Shown here piece by piece: positions 33,548 to 42,011 of a DNA stretch of 43,753 nucleotides. The notes under the pieces were generated by a model, which was not told the DNA's origin, made no database searches, and worked only from the letters and a program-made list of their open reading frames with translations. The position numbers and the translations under genes were made by a program. The stretch spans positions 1 through 43,753 of the forward strand of contig JAATGT010000290.1 of assembly GCA_015654525.1 (NCBI GenBank). Reading direction: 5' to 3'. The DNA is from Bacteroidales bacterium. GTDB lineage: Bacteria; Bacteroidota; Bacteroidia; Bacteroidales; Paludibacteraceae. Each line of letters starts with the position of its first letter. The stretch's first letter is position 1.

Positions 33548-34489
33548 TCAAAACCTCATTCCCCGAAGTAATTCTCCTATTTCCATTCGTTTTTTACCTG
33601 CAACCTGAACTGATTTCAGGCAAATAAACCCATCTTCTAAAGCTATTTTTGCGTATTTTTTTCCATCGGTTACAACTGTTCCTACAGCTAACTCCTGAGA
33701 ACAAAATTCTTTCTCCGTTTCAAAAACCTTTAGAACCATTTTCTCTGTCTGATTAGGAAACTGAAGTTCTACCCAGGCTGCAGGATAAGGTGACAGCCCA
33801 CGAACGAAATTATAAATACGCTCCACATTCCACGACAAATCAATCTGACAAGTTTCTTTGAATATTTTAGGAGCTGCTTTTAGTTCTACGTCCGGATGAA
33901 TAAACTGAGCCTGATCAACCGCATCAATTTCACCATCTACCAGCATATCAACTGTTTTCTTTACCAGCTTTGCACCCATCAGCATTAAATTATCATGCAC
34001 CGTTCCAACATTATCGGTTTCGGTAATTGGAAGTTTTTCCTGTAAAATAATTTTTCCGGTATCAATTTCATGTGTCAGGAAAAAAGTCGTTGCACCGGTT
34101 TCTTTGTCACCATTGATAATAGCCCAGTTAATAGGAGCAGCACCGCGGTATTGAGGTAATAAGGAAGCATGAAGATTAAACGTTCCAAACTTAGGCATAT
34201 TCCAGACAACTTCCGGCAACATCCGAAATGCTACTACAATTTGTAAATCAGCATTCAAACTACGCAGTTCATCCAAAAAACGATCATCCTTAAGTTTTTC
34301 CGGTTGCAGAAGACGTAAGTTCTTATCTAACGCATATTGTTTCACGGCAGAGTATTGTACCTTATGTCCACGTCCGGCAGGTTTGTCGGGCATAGTTATC
34401 ACTCCCACCACCTCATAGTTGTTTTCAACTAATATCCTAAGACTTTCCACCGCAAAATCCGGTGTTCCCATAAAAACTATTCTCATCAT
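33548..34489 (-). CDS. fmt: Methionyl-tRNA formyltransferase
   Basis: 313 residues. It formylates Met-tRNAi with 10-formyl-THF for translation start. The formyl-transferase domain has MRIVFMGTPDFAVESL at the N-terminus and the catalytic triad residues in FNLHASLLPQYRGAAPINWAI (Asn105, His107) and THEIDTGKI (Asp143). A C-terminal tRNA-binding beta-barrel follows from about 208. The start may be Met1 or Met2 (MMRIVF). It lies downstream of nadK on the same strand with a 129-base gap. Confidence 0.96.
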   Translation of the reverse strand: MMRIVFMGTPDFAVESLRILVENNYEVVGVITMPDKPAGRGHKVQYSAVKQYALDKNLRLLQPEKLKDDRFLDELRSLNADLQIVVAFRMLPEVVWNMPKFGTFNLHASLLPQYRGAAPINWAIINGDKETGATTFFLTHEIDTGKIILQEKLPITETDNVGTVHDNLMLMGAKLVKKTVDMLVDGEIDAVDQAQFIHPDVELKAAPKIFKETCQIDLSWNVERIYNFVRGLSPYPAAWVELQFPNQTEKMVLKVFETEKEFCSQELAVGTVVTDGKKYAKIALEDGFICLKSVQVAGKKRMEIGELLRGMRF

Positions 34490-34618
34490 AAAAAGGTTAT
34501 TTACTTCGTGTTCTTTTTCTTAATACACTATTTGCTTCGCGACACCTTCGAAACAACGATTAATAAGGTCTGAAAGACAAATATTCATTAATATCGCCGT
34601 AGGCAAATATCGTTTAAT

Positions 34619-35491
34619 TTAATTTCTCTTATCTACCCCCCACATTAATTTATTCTTCAACGTATCAAAAAACGTGTGATTCAATTGTTTTACAACTTTA
34701 ACTGTAAAATTGGCTTTTCTTATTTTCAATTTTGTTTCCAGCTCCAGCACTTTCGACCGTCCATCCAATGCCACCAAATAACATTGACTCCGACTATGAA
34801 CCTCTAATTCGAAAACCCAGGTATCGGGAACTATCAGCGGCCGGACATTCAAACTATGAGAAGCAATAGGTGAAAGAATAAAGTTTTCGGCTTCAGGAAC
34901 AACTAACGGGCCTCCTACACTCATTGAATAGGCTGTTGACCCTGTAGGCGTTGCCACCAAAAGACCATCAGCATGATAGGTGTGCACCATCTCACCATTG
35001 ACACTCGCCGTTATACTTAGCATAGACGAACTATCCTGCTTCAACACAGAAACCTCGTTTAGCGCATACGGATACTCAAAACAGGTTCCATCCGAAGTTT
35101 CCACATGAAGTAATGTTCTTTCTTGGATACTATACTTTTTTGCCAGAATAGCATCTAAAGCCGGCACAATTTCATCTGTCGACACATCCGCCAAAAATCC
35201 TAACCTACCAGTATTAATACCTAGAATTGGAATTTGTTTTCGCCCTATTCGTGCAGCAGTATTCAAAAATGTACCATCGCCTCCTATACTTAATGCCAAA
35301 TCTGCCTCAAAACAATCGCTTATAATTATTTCTACATTATCCATACAACATTTGCCCTGCTCACTTACATACTGATACAATTCCTTATCAAGCAGAAGTG
35401 CAACATCTTTGTCTTTAAAATATTCAAAAAGAAGCTGAACATGCGTAAGTAACACACTGCGATATATATTTCCAAAAACAGCTATTTTCAT
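34619..35491 (-). CDS. nadK: NAD kinase
   Basis: 290 residues, cytoplasmic. It phosphorylates NAD to NADP. The GGDGTFL motif (about 70-76, catalytic Asp72) and the NE/DG region YALNEVSVL with HADGLLVATPTGSTAYSMSVGGP are intact. Length is normal. ATG at 35491. Divergent from pdxJ, an arrangement I know from other Bacteroidales. Confidence 0.96.
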   Translation of the reverse strand: MKIAVFGNIYRSVLLTHVQLLFEYFKDKDVALLLDKELYQYVSEQGKCCMDNVEIIISDCFEADLALSIGGDGTFLNTAARIGRKQIPILGINTGRLGFLADVSTDEIVPALDAILAKKYSIQERTLLHVETSDGTCFEYPYALNEVSVLKQDSSSMLSITASVNGEMVHTYHADGLLVATPTGSTAYSMSVGGPLVVPEAENFILSPIASHSLNVRPLIVPDTWVFELEVHSRSQCYLVALDGRSKVLELETKLKIRKANFTVKVVKQLNHTFFDTLKNKLMWGVDKRN

Positions 35492-35793
35492 ACAATCAAG
35501 ATATTTATAAACTCCAAATTCACAATAAAATTAACTCACAAAACAAAACGTACCTGCACCTCAATGTTTAAAATAATTGAAAGTCAAACATCCACTGATC
35601 TGCTTCTGTTTTTTTTAGCTATTTTTGTAGCTAAATAAACTTCAATCAAAATTTCATTACAAAGGAACTAAATGAAAATGATACCTGCAAGTATTTTTAT
35701 AATGAGTTACAATATATAAAGTTACAAGAAAACTGGCATAGAATCAAAAACACAAAACATTCCGAAAACAAAACTTTTAACTATCAAATAAAA
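35492..35793. other. Divergent nadK/pdxJ intergenic region
   Basis: 302 bases. The main visible feature is a palindrome TTAGCTA-TTTTTG-TAGCTAA (35615-35634) that contains a TATTTTTG -7 box (35620-35627) reading towards pdxJ. The pdxJ ATG is still 167 bases downstream. No clear nadK promoter was found. Confidence 0.55.
35615..35634 (+). promoter_or_regulatory. Palindrome overlapping a -7 box upstream of pdxJ
   Basis: TTAGCTA / TAGCTAA is a perfect 7-bp inverted repeat, with TATTTTTG (TAnnTTTG) across its left half and loop. It could be an operator over a promoter, or a short hairpin at the RNA start. Evidence is positional only. Confidence 0.35.
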
Positions 35794-36507
35794 ATGACTA
35801 AATTAAGCGTAAATATCAACAAAATAGCTACATTGCGAAATGCACGAGGAGGAAATGTTCCTAATGTGTGTCAGGTAGCTTTAGACTGCGAACGATTTGG
35901 AGCACAAGGAATCACTGTTCATCCACGACCTGACGAGCGTCATATTCGATATGCTGATGTTTGGGATTTACGTCCGATTCTCAAAACCGAATTTAATATC
36001 GAGGGATATCCATCGCCTGATTTTATTAAATTGGTTAAATTAGCCAAACCACATCAGGTAACCTTAGTTCCCGATCCTCCCGAAGCACTTACTTCAAGTG
36101 CTGGCTGGGATACCATCAAGAATTTGGAATTTCTAAAGGATGTTGTTGCCGATTTTCAAAGTGTGGGAATAAGAGTTTCTATCTTTATTGATACTGATCT
36201 GAAAAATATTGAGTTTGCATCAAAAACTGGAACTGACCGTGTAGAATTATACACCGAACCATATGCAACCAATTATCCTAAAGATAAAGAAAAAGCAGCC
36301 ACCCCATTTGTTGAAGCTGCTAAGCTTGCAAAAAAGCTAGGACTGGGATTAAATGCCGGACATGATTTAAGCCTTGAAAATTTAGCCTATTTCCACACAC
36401 TTATTCCATGGTTAGATGAGGTTTCAATAGGCCATGCACTTATTACTGATGCTTTATATTTCGGTCTGGAAGATACAATAAAACGCTATAAAAAGCAGTT
36501 AGAATAG
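35794..36507 (+). CDS. pdxJ: Pyridoxine 5'-phosphate synthase
   Basis: 237 residues, TIM-barrel. It condenses 3-amino-2-oxopropyl phosphate with 1-deoxyxylulose-5-phosphate to make PNP in vitamin B6 synthesis. Motifs: [17 protein letters not shown] at the start, [14 protein letters not shown] with the catalytic His, [18 protein letters not shown] (active-site Glu), and [13 protein letters not shown] and [13 protein letters not shown] near the end. Length is normal. A TonB-like gene follows after 73 bases. Confidence 0.96.
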   Translation: MTKLSVNINKIATLRNARGGNVPNVCQVALDCERFGAQGITVHPRPDERHIRYADVWDLRPILKTEFNIEGYPSPDFIKLVKLAKPHQVTLVPDPPEALTSSAGWDTIKNLEFLKDVVADFQSVGIRVSIFIDTDLKNIEFASKTGTDRVELYTEPYATNYPKDKEKAATPFVEAAKLAKKLGLGLNAGHDLSLENLAYFHTLIPWLDEVSIGHALITDALYFGLEDTIKRYKKQLE

Positions 36508-36580
36508 AAGCTAAACGAAAAACGGTACGAAATTTGACGTTTTAAACAAAGAATACGAGTCAATAAAATAAATACTGGGA

Positions 36581-37456
36581 ATGACATATACAATCAGTAA
36601 ATCAGGAGGTGGCCTGTCAGACAACAATTTGAAAAAATCAAACTTATATGGTTTGATCGGGACTACCTTATCATGCTTAATATTATTTCTAATATTATGG
36701 TTTGCCGTTATGCCCGTTTTTAAAACCAAATCAACCGAAGAAGAAGGACTAGTAGTAAGTTTTGGCGACAGCGATGATGGTGGTGGATTAGGTGAAATGT
36801 CAGCTGGCAAACCAGATCAAGCTCCAACCAAACAGAACATAAAAACAGAACAGACCCAACAAGTAAAACAAACCAGAACTACATCCAAAACTGCCAACCA
36901 AACATTTATGACGCAGCAGATCAACTCAGTTGCCATTGCTGAGCAAAATGAAAAAAAACGTTTAAAAAAGGAGCAGGAAGATCTGGAACTCCAGCAACAA
37001 CAAATAAATAAACGAGTTGCAGAAAAAAGACAACGGGAACAGGAAGCCATCAATAATGCAAACAGAGTAAACGGTTTATTTGGGAATCATGGTTCGGGTT
37101 CAAGTTCAGGAAATGGCTCAGGAAAAGGAATCGGTTCGGGTTCGGGAAATGGAATACAGGGTAATCCGGCAGGAACTGGTACTTCTGGAGTTGGTTTTGC
37201 TTTAAGACTTGGGAATCGGACGTATTCCGGCAAACCGGCAAAACCCAATTATCCAAAAGACGTTGAAGGTAAAATAACTGTCACCATCCGTGTTGATGAA
37301 AATGGAATTGTAACGAGCACATCTATAGGTTCACCTACCACCATCTCTGATTCTGAAATGCGAAGAGATGCAATTTCAGCTGCTAATAAAACCCGGTTTA
37401 CCAAAGGGAAAGGTATTGAAACCGGATCTATCACCTATAACTACAAATTAGAATAA
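36581..37456 (+). CDS. TonB-like energy transducer
   Basis: 291 residues. One membrane segment lies at about 24-47 (LIGTTLSCLILFLILWFAVMPVF) after a short cytoplasmic start. A charged, Gln/Lys-rich coiled coil spans about 118-160 (KKRLKKEQEDLELQQQQINKRVAEKRQREQE). A Gly/Ser-rich linker covers about 165-200. The C-terminus has NYPKDVEGKITVTIRVDENGIVTSTSIG, the TonB C-terminal fold. It would pass proton-motive energy to outer-membrane receptors with ExbB/ExbD. No exbB or exbD gene is adjacent here. The DJ-1 gene starts at the very next base after its stop. Confidence 0.85.
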   Translation: MTYTISKSGGGLSDNNLKKSNLYGLIGTTLSCLILFLILWFAVMPVFKTKSTEEEGLVVSFGDSDDGGGLGEMSAGKPDQAPTKQNIKTEQTQQVKQTRTTSKTANQTFMTQQINSVAIAEQNEKKRLKKEQEDLELQQQQINKRVAEKRQREQEAINNANRVNGLFGNHGSGSSSGNGSGKGIGSGSGNGIQGNPAGTGTSGVGFALRLGNRTYSGKPAKPNYPKDVEGKITVTIRVDENGIVTSTSIGSPTTISDSEMRRDAISAANKTRFTKGKGIETGSITYNYKLE

Positions 37457-37999
37457 ATGAAAGCTTTTATATTTTTAGCTGATGGCTTTGAAGAGCTTGA
37501 AGCTATTGCGCCAATTGATATTTTCAGACGGGCTCAAATTGAGGTTACAACAGTATCGATCCAATCAAGAAAAACGGTACGTGGATCTCATGGGATTGAA
37601 GTTAATGCAGACAGCTTATTTTCTGAAACCGATTTTACAAACAGTGATATACTCTATTTACCCGGAGGTAAACTTGGTACTGAAAATTTAAATGCACACG
37701 AAGGGTTGAAACAATTAATTCAGAAACAAGCTAAAAATAATAAAGTACTGGCAGCTATCTGTGCCGCTCCGTCCATTCTTGGAAAAATGGGATTATTAAA
37801 CGGAAAAGAGGCCGTTTGTTACCCCGGGTTCGAAGATGAACTACAAGGAGCTATTTTATTAAAAAATAAAATTGTAAAATCTGGGCTCATCCATACAGCA
37901 AAAGGTGCCGGAGTATCGGTCCAATTTGCATTAAAATTAGTGGAGGAACTGAAAGGCAAGGAAACAGCTAATCAGATTGCTGATTCGATTTGCATTTAG
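37457..37999 (+). CDS. DJ-1/PfpI family protein
   Basis: 180 residues, cytoplasmic. The family nucleophile elbow is clear in VLAAICAAPSILG (Cys near residue 100), with the partner acidic residue in GFEELEA near the N-terminus. LYLPGGKLGTENL and SGLIHTAKGAGVS are the other conserved loops. It resembles YajL/DJ-1, a redox-sensitive chaperone/deglycase-like protein. It starts immediately after the TonB-like stop, so the two are cotranscribed and possibly translationally coupled. A terminator follows. Confidence 0.9.
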   Translation: MKAFIFLADGFEELEAIAPIDIFRRAQIEVTTVSIQSRKTVRGSHGIEVNADSLFSETDFTNSDILYLPGGKLGTENLNAHEGLKQLIQKQAKNNKVLAAICAAPSILGKMGLLNGKEAVCYPGFEDELQGAILLKNKIVKSGLIHTAKGAGVSVQFALKLVEELKGKETANQIADSICI

Positions 38000-38020
38000 T
38001 ACAAACATTCATAGCAAAGA

Positions 38021-38054
38021 GAAAAAAAGAACATGCAAGCATGTTCTTTTTTTC
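38021..38054. terminator. Bidirectional terminator between DJ-1 and hup
   Basis: A perfect 16-bp stem GAAAAAAAGAACATGC / GCATGTTCTTTTTTTC with a two-base centre. T runs occur on both strands. Shared by the convergent DJ-1 and HU genes. Confidence 0.9.
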
Positions 38055-38067
38055 TTCAAATTAATTT

Positions 38068-38340
38068 TTAATTAATAGCAGCTGACAATTCGCCTCCGGC
38101 TTTAAATTTAGCTACTTTTTTTGCTGGAACATTAAGAGGCTGTTTCGTTAACGGGTTAATTCCTGAGCGAGCAGAGCGTTCTGCTACAGAGAAAGTACCG
38201 AAACCAATTAAACTAACTTTGTCACCGGCAATAAGTACATTCGACACACTTTTCAGTACTGCATCAAGAGCTTTTTTTGCATCTGCTTTACTAAAACCTG
38301 CTTCTGCAGCGATTGCATCAATTAAATCTGCTTTGTTCAT
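38068..38340 (-). CDS. hup: HU-family DNA-binding protein
   Basis: 90 residues, the standard HU length. MNKADLIDAIAAEAGFSKADAKKALDAV forms the helical dimer body, GDKVSLIGFGTFSVAERSARSGINPLTKQPLNVPAKKVAKFKAG the beta-arms and signature (IGFGTF, then R-x-G-x-NP). A nucleoid protein that bends DNA without strong sequence preference. A full promoter (TTG-N19-TATATTTG) is present upstream on the minus strand. Confidence 0.97.
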   Translation of the reverse strand: MNKADLIDAIAAEAGFSKADAKKALDAVLKSVSNVLIAGDKVSLIGFGTFSVAERSARSGINPLTKQPLNVPAKKVAKFKAGGELSAAIN

Positions 38341-38390
38341 AAGATTTTGATTTTTTTATTAGAAACTATAAACATAAATTTTTGATTTTA

Positions 38391-38420
38391 CAAATATAGT
38401 AGTTTGTAAATTATATACAA
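38391..38420 (-). promoter_or_regulatory. Promoter of hup
   Basis: On the minus strand TTG (38420-38418), 19 bases, TATATTTG (38398-38391). This is one of the best Bacteroidota promoter matches in the window. ATG is 51 bases downstream. Confidence 0.7.
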
Positions 38421-38502
38421 GCGTTTATTTTTAAAAAAAACAGCTTATTTTACATATTTTCGAAAAAGATGTTAGAAAACATGTTTCTGGTGTTTTTTTC
38501 AT

Positions 38503-38510
38503 TACTTTTG
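38503..38510 (+). promoter_or_regulatory. -7 promoter box of the rhomboid-gcvH operon
   Basis: TACTTTTG fits TAnnTTTG, about 160 bases before the first rhomboid ATG. No clear -33 TTG. Confidence 0.4.
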
Positions 38511-38669
38511 TGTTGCGTGATGCAGGCATATGAAGCGTTTTTTTGAAGTTTATGCATCTTCCTTTTTTATTCAATAAACTCTCAAATTTCATTTTAGAGA
38601 TTAAAGAAGCAAAAAGAAACCATCAAGAAATGTTATTTTATTATTTCCTTTATTTTTCATATTCTCAAA

Positions 38670-39461
38670 ATGAATAGTTACAGATCATCTTTCCTGAACT
38701 CTATACCACCAGTAGTCAAAAATTTAATTGCCATAAACATTATTTTATGGCTGGCAAGTGTAGTCACACCTGGATTATTTACACGTTGGGGTGTAAATGT
38801 AGATCTAACCGATATTCTAGGAATGCATTATTGGGCTTCTTCAAAATTTAATCCAGCCCAATTAATAACTTACATGTTCATGCATGGAGGAATTGAACAT
38901 ATTTTCTTTAATATGTTTGCGCTATACATGTTTGGTGGAGTATTGGAACAATTATGGGGAACTAAACGTTTTTTGTTTTACTATTTACTTACCGGAGTTG
39001 GGGCTGCACTTGTTCAACAGCTATTTTGGACAATAGAGTATTACCCGGTAGTGAACGCATTAAACGATGCTATTTCTGCAAATTCTGGTCAAACTTTACT
39101 TGGCTACCAAAACATTCTGAGTCATTATTTCAGATTAGACAATCTTGGAGCCTTTGATGCACCGGCACTCATTGAAATGAAACGAATGTTTCTCAATCTA
39201 CCTATTACTATAGGTGCATCAGGAGCTGTATTTGGACTTTTATTGGCTTTTGGTTGGCTTTTCCCGGATGTAAATCTTTACCTCATGTTTATACCTATTC
39301 CCATTAAAGCAAAATACTTTGTTTTCTTCTATGGGATAGTTGAGTTATTTATGGGCGTTGCACAATTTTCAGGAGATAGCGTTGCACATTTTGCACACTT
39401 AGGCGGAATGTTATTTGGCGCAATTTTAATTTTAATCTGGAGAAAGAAAAAACTATATTAA
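38670..39461 (+). CDS. Rhomboid family intramembrane serine protease
   Basis: 263 residues, about six to seven membrane segments. The catalytic dyad is Ser184 in ITIGASGAVFG and His243 in VAHFAHLGG. The oxyanion residues HGGIEHIFFNMFALY (His77, Asn81) are also there, so it should be active. It cleaves transmembrane segments within the membrane; the substrate is not known. It is first in a run with a second rhomboid (14-base gap), an EEP protein and gcvH. Confidence 0.94.
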   Translation: MNSYRSSFLNSIPPVVKNLIAINIILWLASVVTPGLFTRWGVNVDLTDILGMHYWASSKFNPAQLITYMFMHGGIEHIFFNMFALYMFGGVLEQLWGTKRFLFYYLLTGVGAALVQQLFWTIEYYPVVNALNDAISANSGQTLLGYQNILSHYFRLDNLGAFDAPALIEMKRMFLNLPITIGASGAVFGLLLAFGWLFPDVNLYLMFIPIPIKAKYFVFFYGIVELFMGVAQFSGDSVAHFAHLGGMLFGAILILIWRKKKLY

Positions 39462-39475
39462 TCAGCATTCTGGAA

Positions 39476-40366
39476 ATGACTATTTTTGACAACATCAAAC
39501 AAACTTTTCGTCAGGGAAACTCACTTATAAAATTGATTTATATCAATGCAGGTGTATTTCTTTTGCTAAAGTTGATTATAATATTACTTCTACTGTTCAA
39601 TATATCGGGAGAAATTATTTACTCATACCTTGCCATACCGGCATACCCTGCTGAACTACTACGCAAAGCGTGGACTCCAATTACATACATGTTTCTACAT
39701 GAAGGGATTCTGCATTTCTTTTTTAATATGCTGACTCTTTTCTGGTTTGGCAAATTATTTCTTATGTATTTTTCAGAGAAACAATTAGTTGGATTATATA
39801 TTGTCGGAGGACTTTTGGCTGCTTTATTTTATGTTGGAACTTTTAACCTGTTCCCCTATTTCTCACCAATTTTACAACAAAGTATTTTATTAGGTGCGTC
39901 CGGATCGATAATGGCGATCATCATTGCCACTGCAATTCAGTCTCCAAATATGGAAATGCAGGTTTTATTTTTAGGCAGCGTGAAACTTAAATACATTGCC
40001 ATATTTTTTATCCTGACCAGTTTTTTTGGAATCACCTCCAGTAATGGTGGAGGGCAATTGGCACATTTAGGAGGTGCTTTGGCAGGTTATTTATTTATTG
40101 TATCTTTGCGTCAGGGTAAAGATTTGACCAAAGGTATAAGCTCAATTCTGGACGCAATCTACAACTTATTTCGTTCCCGAAAAATGAGAATCAGGCCCAA
40201 TCCGAATAGAAGAAAGGCTCCAATGAGTGATGCTGAGTTTAATGCGAATAAAGCGCGTAAAATGGCAGAAATAGACAAGATACTCGACAAGATTAAATCT
40301 TCTGGTTACGAAAGCTTATCTACCGAAGAAAAAAAACGCTTATTTGAACAAGGGAATAAAAGCTAA
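39476..40366 (+). CDS. Rhomboid family intramembrane serine protease (second copy)
   Basis: 296 residues. Catalytic Ser142 in LLGASGSIMAI, His197 in GGQLAHLGGALAG, and HFFFNMLTLFWFG (His80, Asn84) are all kept. A cytoplasmic C-terminal tail of about 85 residues (RSRKMRIRPNPNRRKAPMSDAEFNANKARK, ending in a charged helix) is absent from the first copy. The two rhomboids are divergent in sequence, so this is an old pair, not a recent duplication. Downstream is an EEP-family protein. Confidence 0.93.
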   Translation: MTIFDNIKQTFRQGNSLIKLIYINAGVFLLLKLIIILLLLFNISGEIIYSYLAIPAYPAELLRKAWTPITYMFLHEGILHFFFNMLTLFWFGKLFLMYFSEKQLVGLYIVGGLLAALFYVGTFNLFPYFSPILQQSILLGASGSIMAIIIATAIQSPNMEMQVLFLGSVKLKYIAIFFILTSFFGITSSNGGGQLAHLGGALAGYLFIVSLRQGKDLTKGISSILDAIYNLFRSRKMRIRPNPNRRKAPMSDAEFNANKARKMAEIDKILDKIKSSGYESLSTEEKKRLFEQGNKS

Positions 40367-40407
40367 TTCATAATCTCCGGTTATGAATAATGCATTAAAA
40401 CAAAGTC

Positions 40408-41523
40408 ATGTTTGGAAGAACTATAGTGAAATGGGGTATGATGGCTTCAAATATAATTGCAGCCGGGTTTATGCTCATGACCTTAATCGGAACAGTTCTG
40501 AGTCCTGAAAAAATAGTCCTGCCAGCCTATTTTGCTCTTATTTTCCCATTGGCTATTATAGTAAATATTGGCTTTGTAATTTTCTGGTTATTAATTAGAA
40601 AATGGTTTTTCCTTTTCTCAGTAAGCATCTTACTTTTCTCAGTATCAGAAATCCGAAGTACATTTCCTGTTCATCTCGGAGAAATCAAATCATCTATACA
40701 CACGCCATCAAATTCAATCAAATTTCTTACTTATAATACAAAAATGTGTGGAGAACTCAAAAAGCACACACACCGGAGTCACAATAAAGTAATCCAATAC
40801 GTTTTAGATTCAAACGCTGATATTGTTTGCTTACAAGAATTCACAGTTAGTGACAATAATGAATACCTGACTTTAAAGGATGTTTATCGCATTTTTAAAA
40901 AATATCCTTATAAACACATTCAGTTTAAACAAAAAATAAAGGAAAATGGTGTTGCCACATTTTCAAAATACCCAATTACAAACAAACAAGTAATTGACTA
41001 CCCATCCAGTTTCAACAATTCAATTTACTCAGACATCAATATCAAAGGCAAAACTATCCGCGTGATCAACAATCATCTGGAATCAAATAGACTGACTGAG
41101 AAGGATAAAAACATGCCCGGCCAATTGAGAGATAACTTTGATGCAAAGAATCTGACCGGAATAACCCGTCACTTTTCTCAAAAACTAGGTATCGCTTATA
41201 AGCTCAGGGCATTTCAAGCAGACGCAGTTGCAAAGTCAATTGCCGAATCTCCTTACAAAGTAATTGTTTGTGGAGACTTTAACGATGTACCTGCATCTTA
41301 TGCATACGAAACCATCAAAGGAGATTTAAAAGACGCTTTTGCAGAAACCGGAACCGGTTTAGGTTGGACGTTTAACGACCGATATTATCACTTCAGAATT
41401 GATTATGTGTTTTATGATTCAAGCGCAATTAATCTCACTCAGTATAAAACAGACAACGTTAATTATTCCGATCATTATCCGGTTTTATGCCAGATAGAAC
41501 TCAAAGACATACAAAAATTATAA
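40408..41523 (+). CDS. Membrane-anchored endonuclease/exonuclease/phosphatase-family protein
   Basis: 371 residues. About 10-100 holds three hydrophobic segments (MASNIIAAGFMLMTLIG, PAYFALIFPLAIIVNIGFVIFWLLI, WFFLFSVSILLFSVS). The rest is the EEP domain: IKFLTYNTKMCG, IVCLQEF with the metal Glu, VIVCGDFNDVPASY, and RIDYVFY with NYSDHYPVLCQI. Active-site residues are all present. The catalytic domain most likely faces the periplasm. Distinct from the secreted EEP protein at 16.4 kb. It is followed by gcvH after 17 bases. Confidence 0.9.
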   Translation: MFGRTIVKWGMMASNIIAAGFMLMTLIGTVLSPEKIVLPAYFALIFPLAIIVNIGFVIFWLLIRKWFFLFSVSILLFSVSEIRSTFPVHLGEIKSSIHTPSNSIKFLTYNTKMCGELKKHTHRSHNKVIQYVLDSNADIVCLQEFTVSDNNEYLTLKDVYRIFKKYPYKHIQFKQKIKENGVATFSKYPITNKQVIDYPSSFNNSIYSDINIKGKTIRVINNHLESNRLTEKDKNMPGQLRDNFDAKNLTGITRHFSQKLGIAYKLRAFQADAVAKSIAESPYKVIVCGDFNDVPASYAYETIKGDLKDAFAETGTGLGWTFNDRYYHFRIDYVFYDSSAINLTQYKTDNVNYSDHYPVLCQIELKDIQKL

Positions 41524-41540
41524 ACAAAAAAATTACGATT

Positions 41541-41918
41541 ATGAATGTACCAGCTAACTTAAAGTACACCAAAGAACATGAATGGATTCGTCTTGATGGC
41601 GAAGTTGCTTTTGTAGGAATTACCGACTATGCCCAGAGCGAATTAGGTGAAATCGTTTTTGTAGAAGTAGAAACTGTGGGCGAAACTCTTAGCGAAGGCG
41701 AAGTTTTTGGAACAGTAGAAGCCGTTAAGACTGTTTCTGATTTATATTTACCTATAGATGGAAAGATTCTGGAATTCAACGGAGAATTGGAAGATGCCCC
41801 CGAACTGGTAAACGACGATCCTTATGGAAAAGGTTGGATGGTAAAAATCGAAGTTTCTGATGCTGCTCAATTAAACCCTTTGCTTTCTGCCGCCGAATAT
41901 GAAGCTTTGATTGGCTAA
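41541..41918 (+). CDS. gcvH: Glycine cleavage system H protein
   Basis: The ORF track start at 41487 overlaps the EEP gene end; the ATG at 41541 gives the normal 125-residue protein. It carries lipoyl-bound aminomethyl groups between the P, T and L proteins. The lipoyl Lys is K63 in GTVEAVKTVSDLY. KYTKEHEWIRLDG at the start and NDDPYGKGWMVKIE near the end are family blocks. No gcvP or gcvT is in the window. Confidence 0.97.
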   Translation: MNVPANLKYTKEHEWIRLDGEVAFVGITDYAQSELGEIVFVEVETVGETLSEGEVFGTVEAVKTVSDLYLPIDGKILEFNGELEDAPELVNDDPYGKGWMVKIEVSDAAQLNPLLSAAEYEALIG

Positions 41919-41952
41919 TGCTAATCTGGATAAACAGCTTATTAAATATCAC

Positions 41953-41997
41953 TTATCGCTCTCATCCAGGTAATAATTACATGAATGAGAGCGATAA
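41953..41997 (+). promoter_or_regulatory. Hairpin in the purE leader
   Basis: A perfect 13-bp stem TTATCGCTCTCAT (41953-41965) / ATGAGAGCGATAA (41985-41997) with an inner GTAAT / ATTAC pair. It ends 14 bases before the purE ATG. On the plus strand it is followed by A residues, so it is not a normal intrinsic terminator for gcvH. It could control translation or stability of purE. Confidence 0.5.
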
Positions 41998-42011
41998 AAA
42001 AATAAAATTAC

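Larger units (their letters stand above)
38341..38669. other. Divergent intergenic region between hup and the rhomboid operon
   Basis: 329 bases. It holds the hup promoter (38391-38420) and a plus-strand TACTTTTG box (38503-38510). From there a leader of about 150 bases runs to the rhomboid ATG. It contains GATGCA (38519-38524) / TGCATC arms and a T run at about 38564-38570, so a small hairpin or attenuator is possible. Confidence 0.55.

Noticed and set aside
41953-41997. Intrinsic terminator of gcvH
   Set aside because: The stem is strong but followed by A, not T, on the gcvH strand, so it is listed as a leader hairpin of purE.
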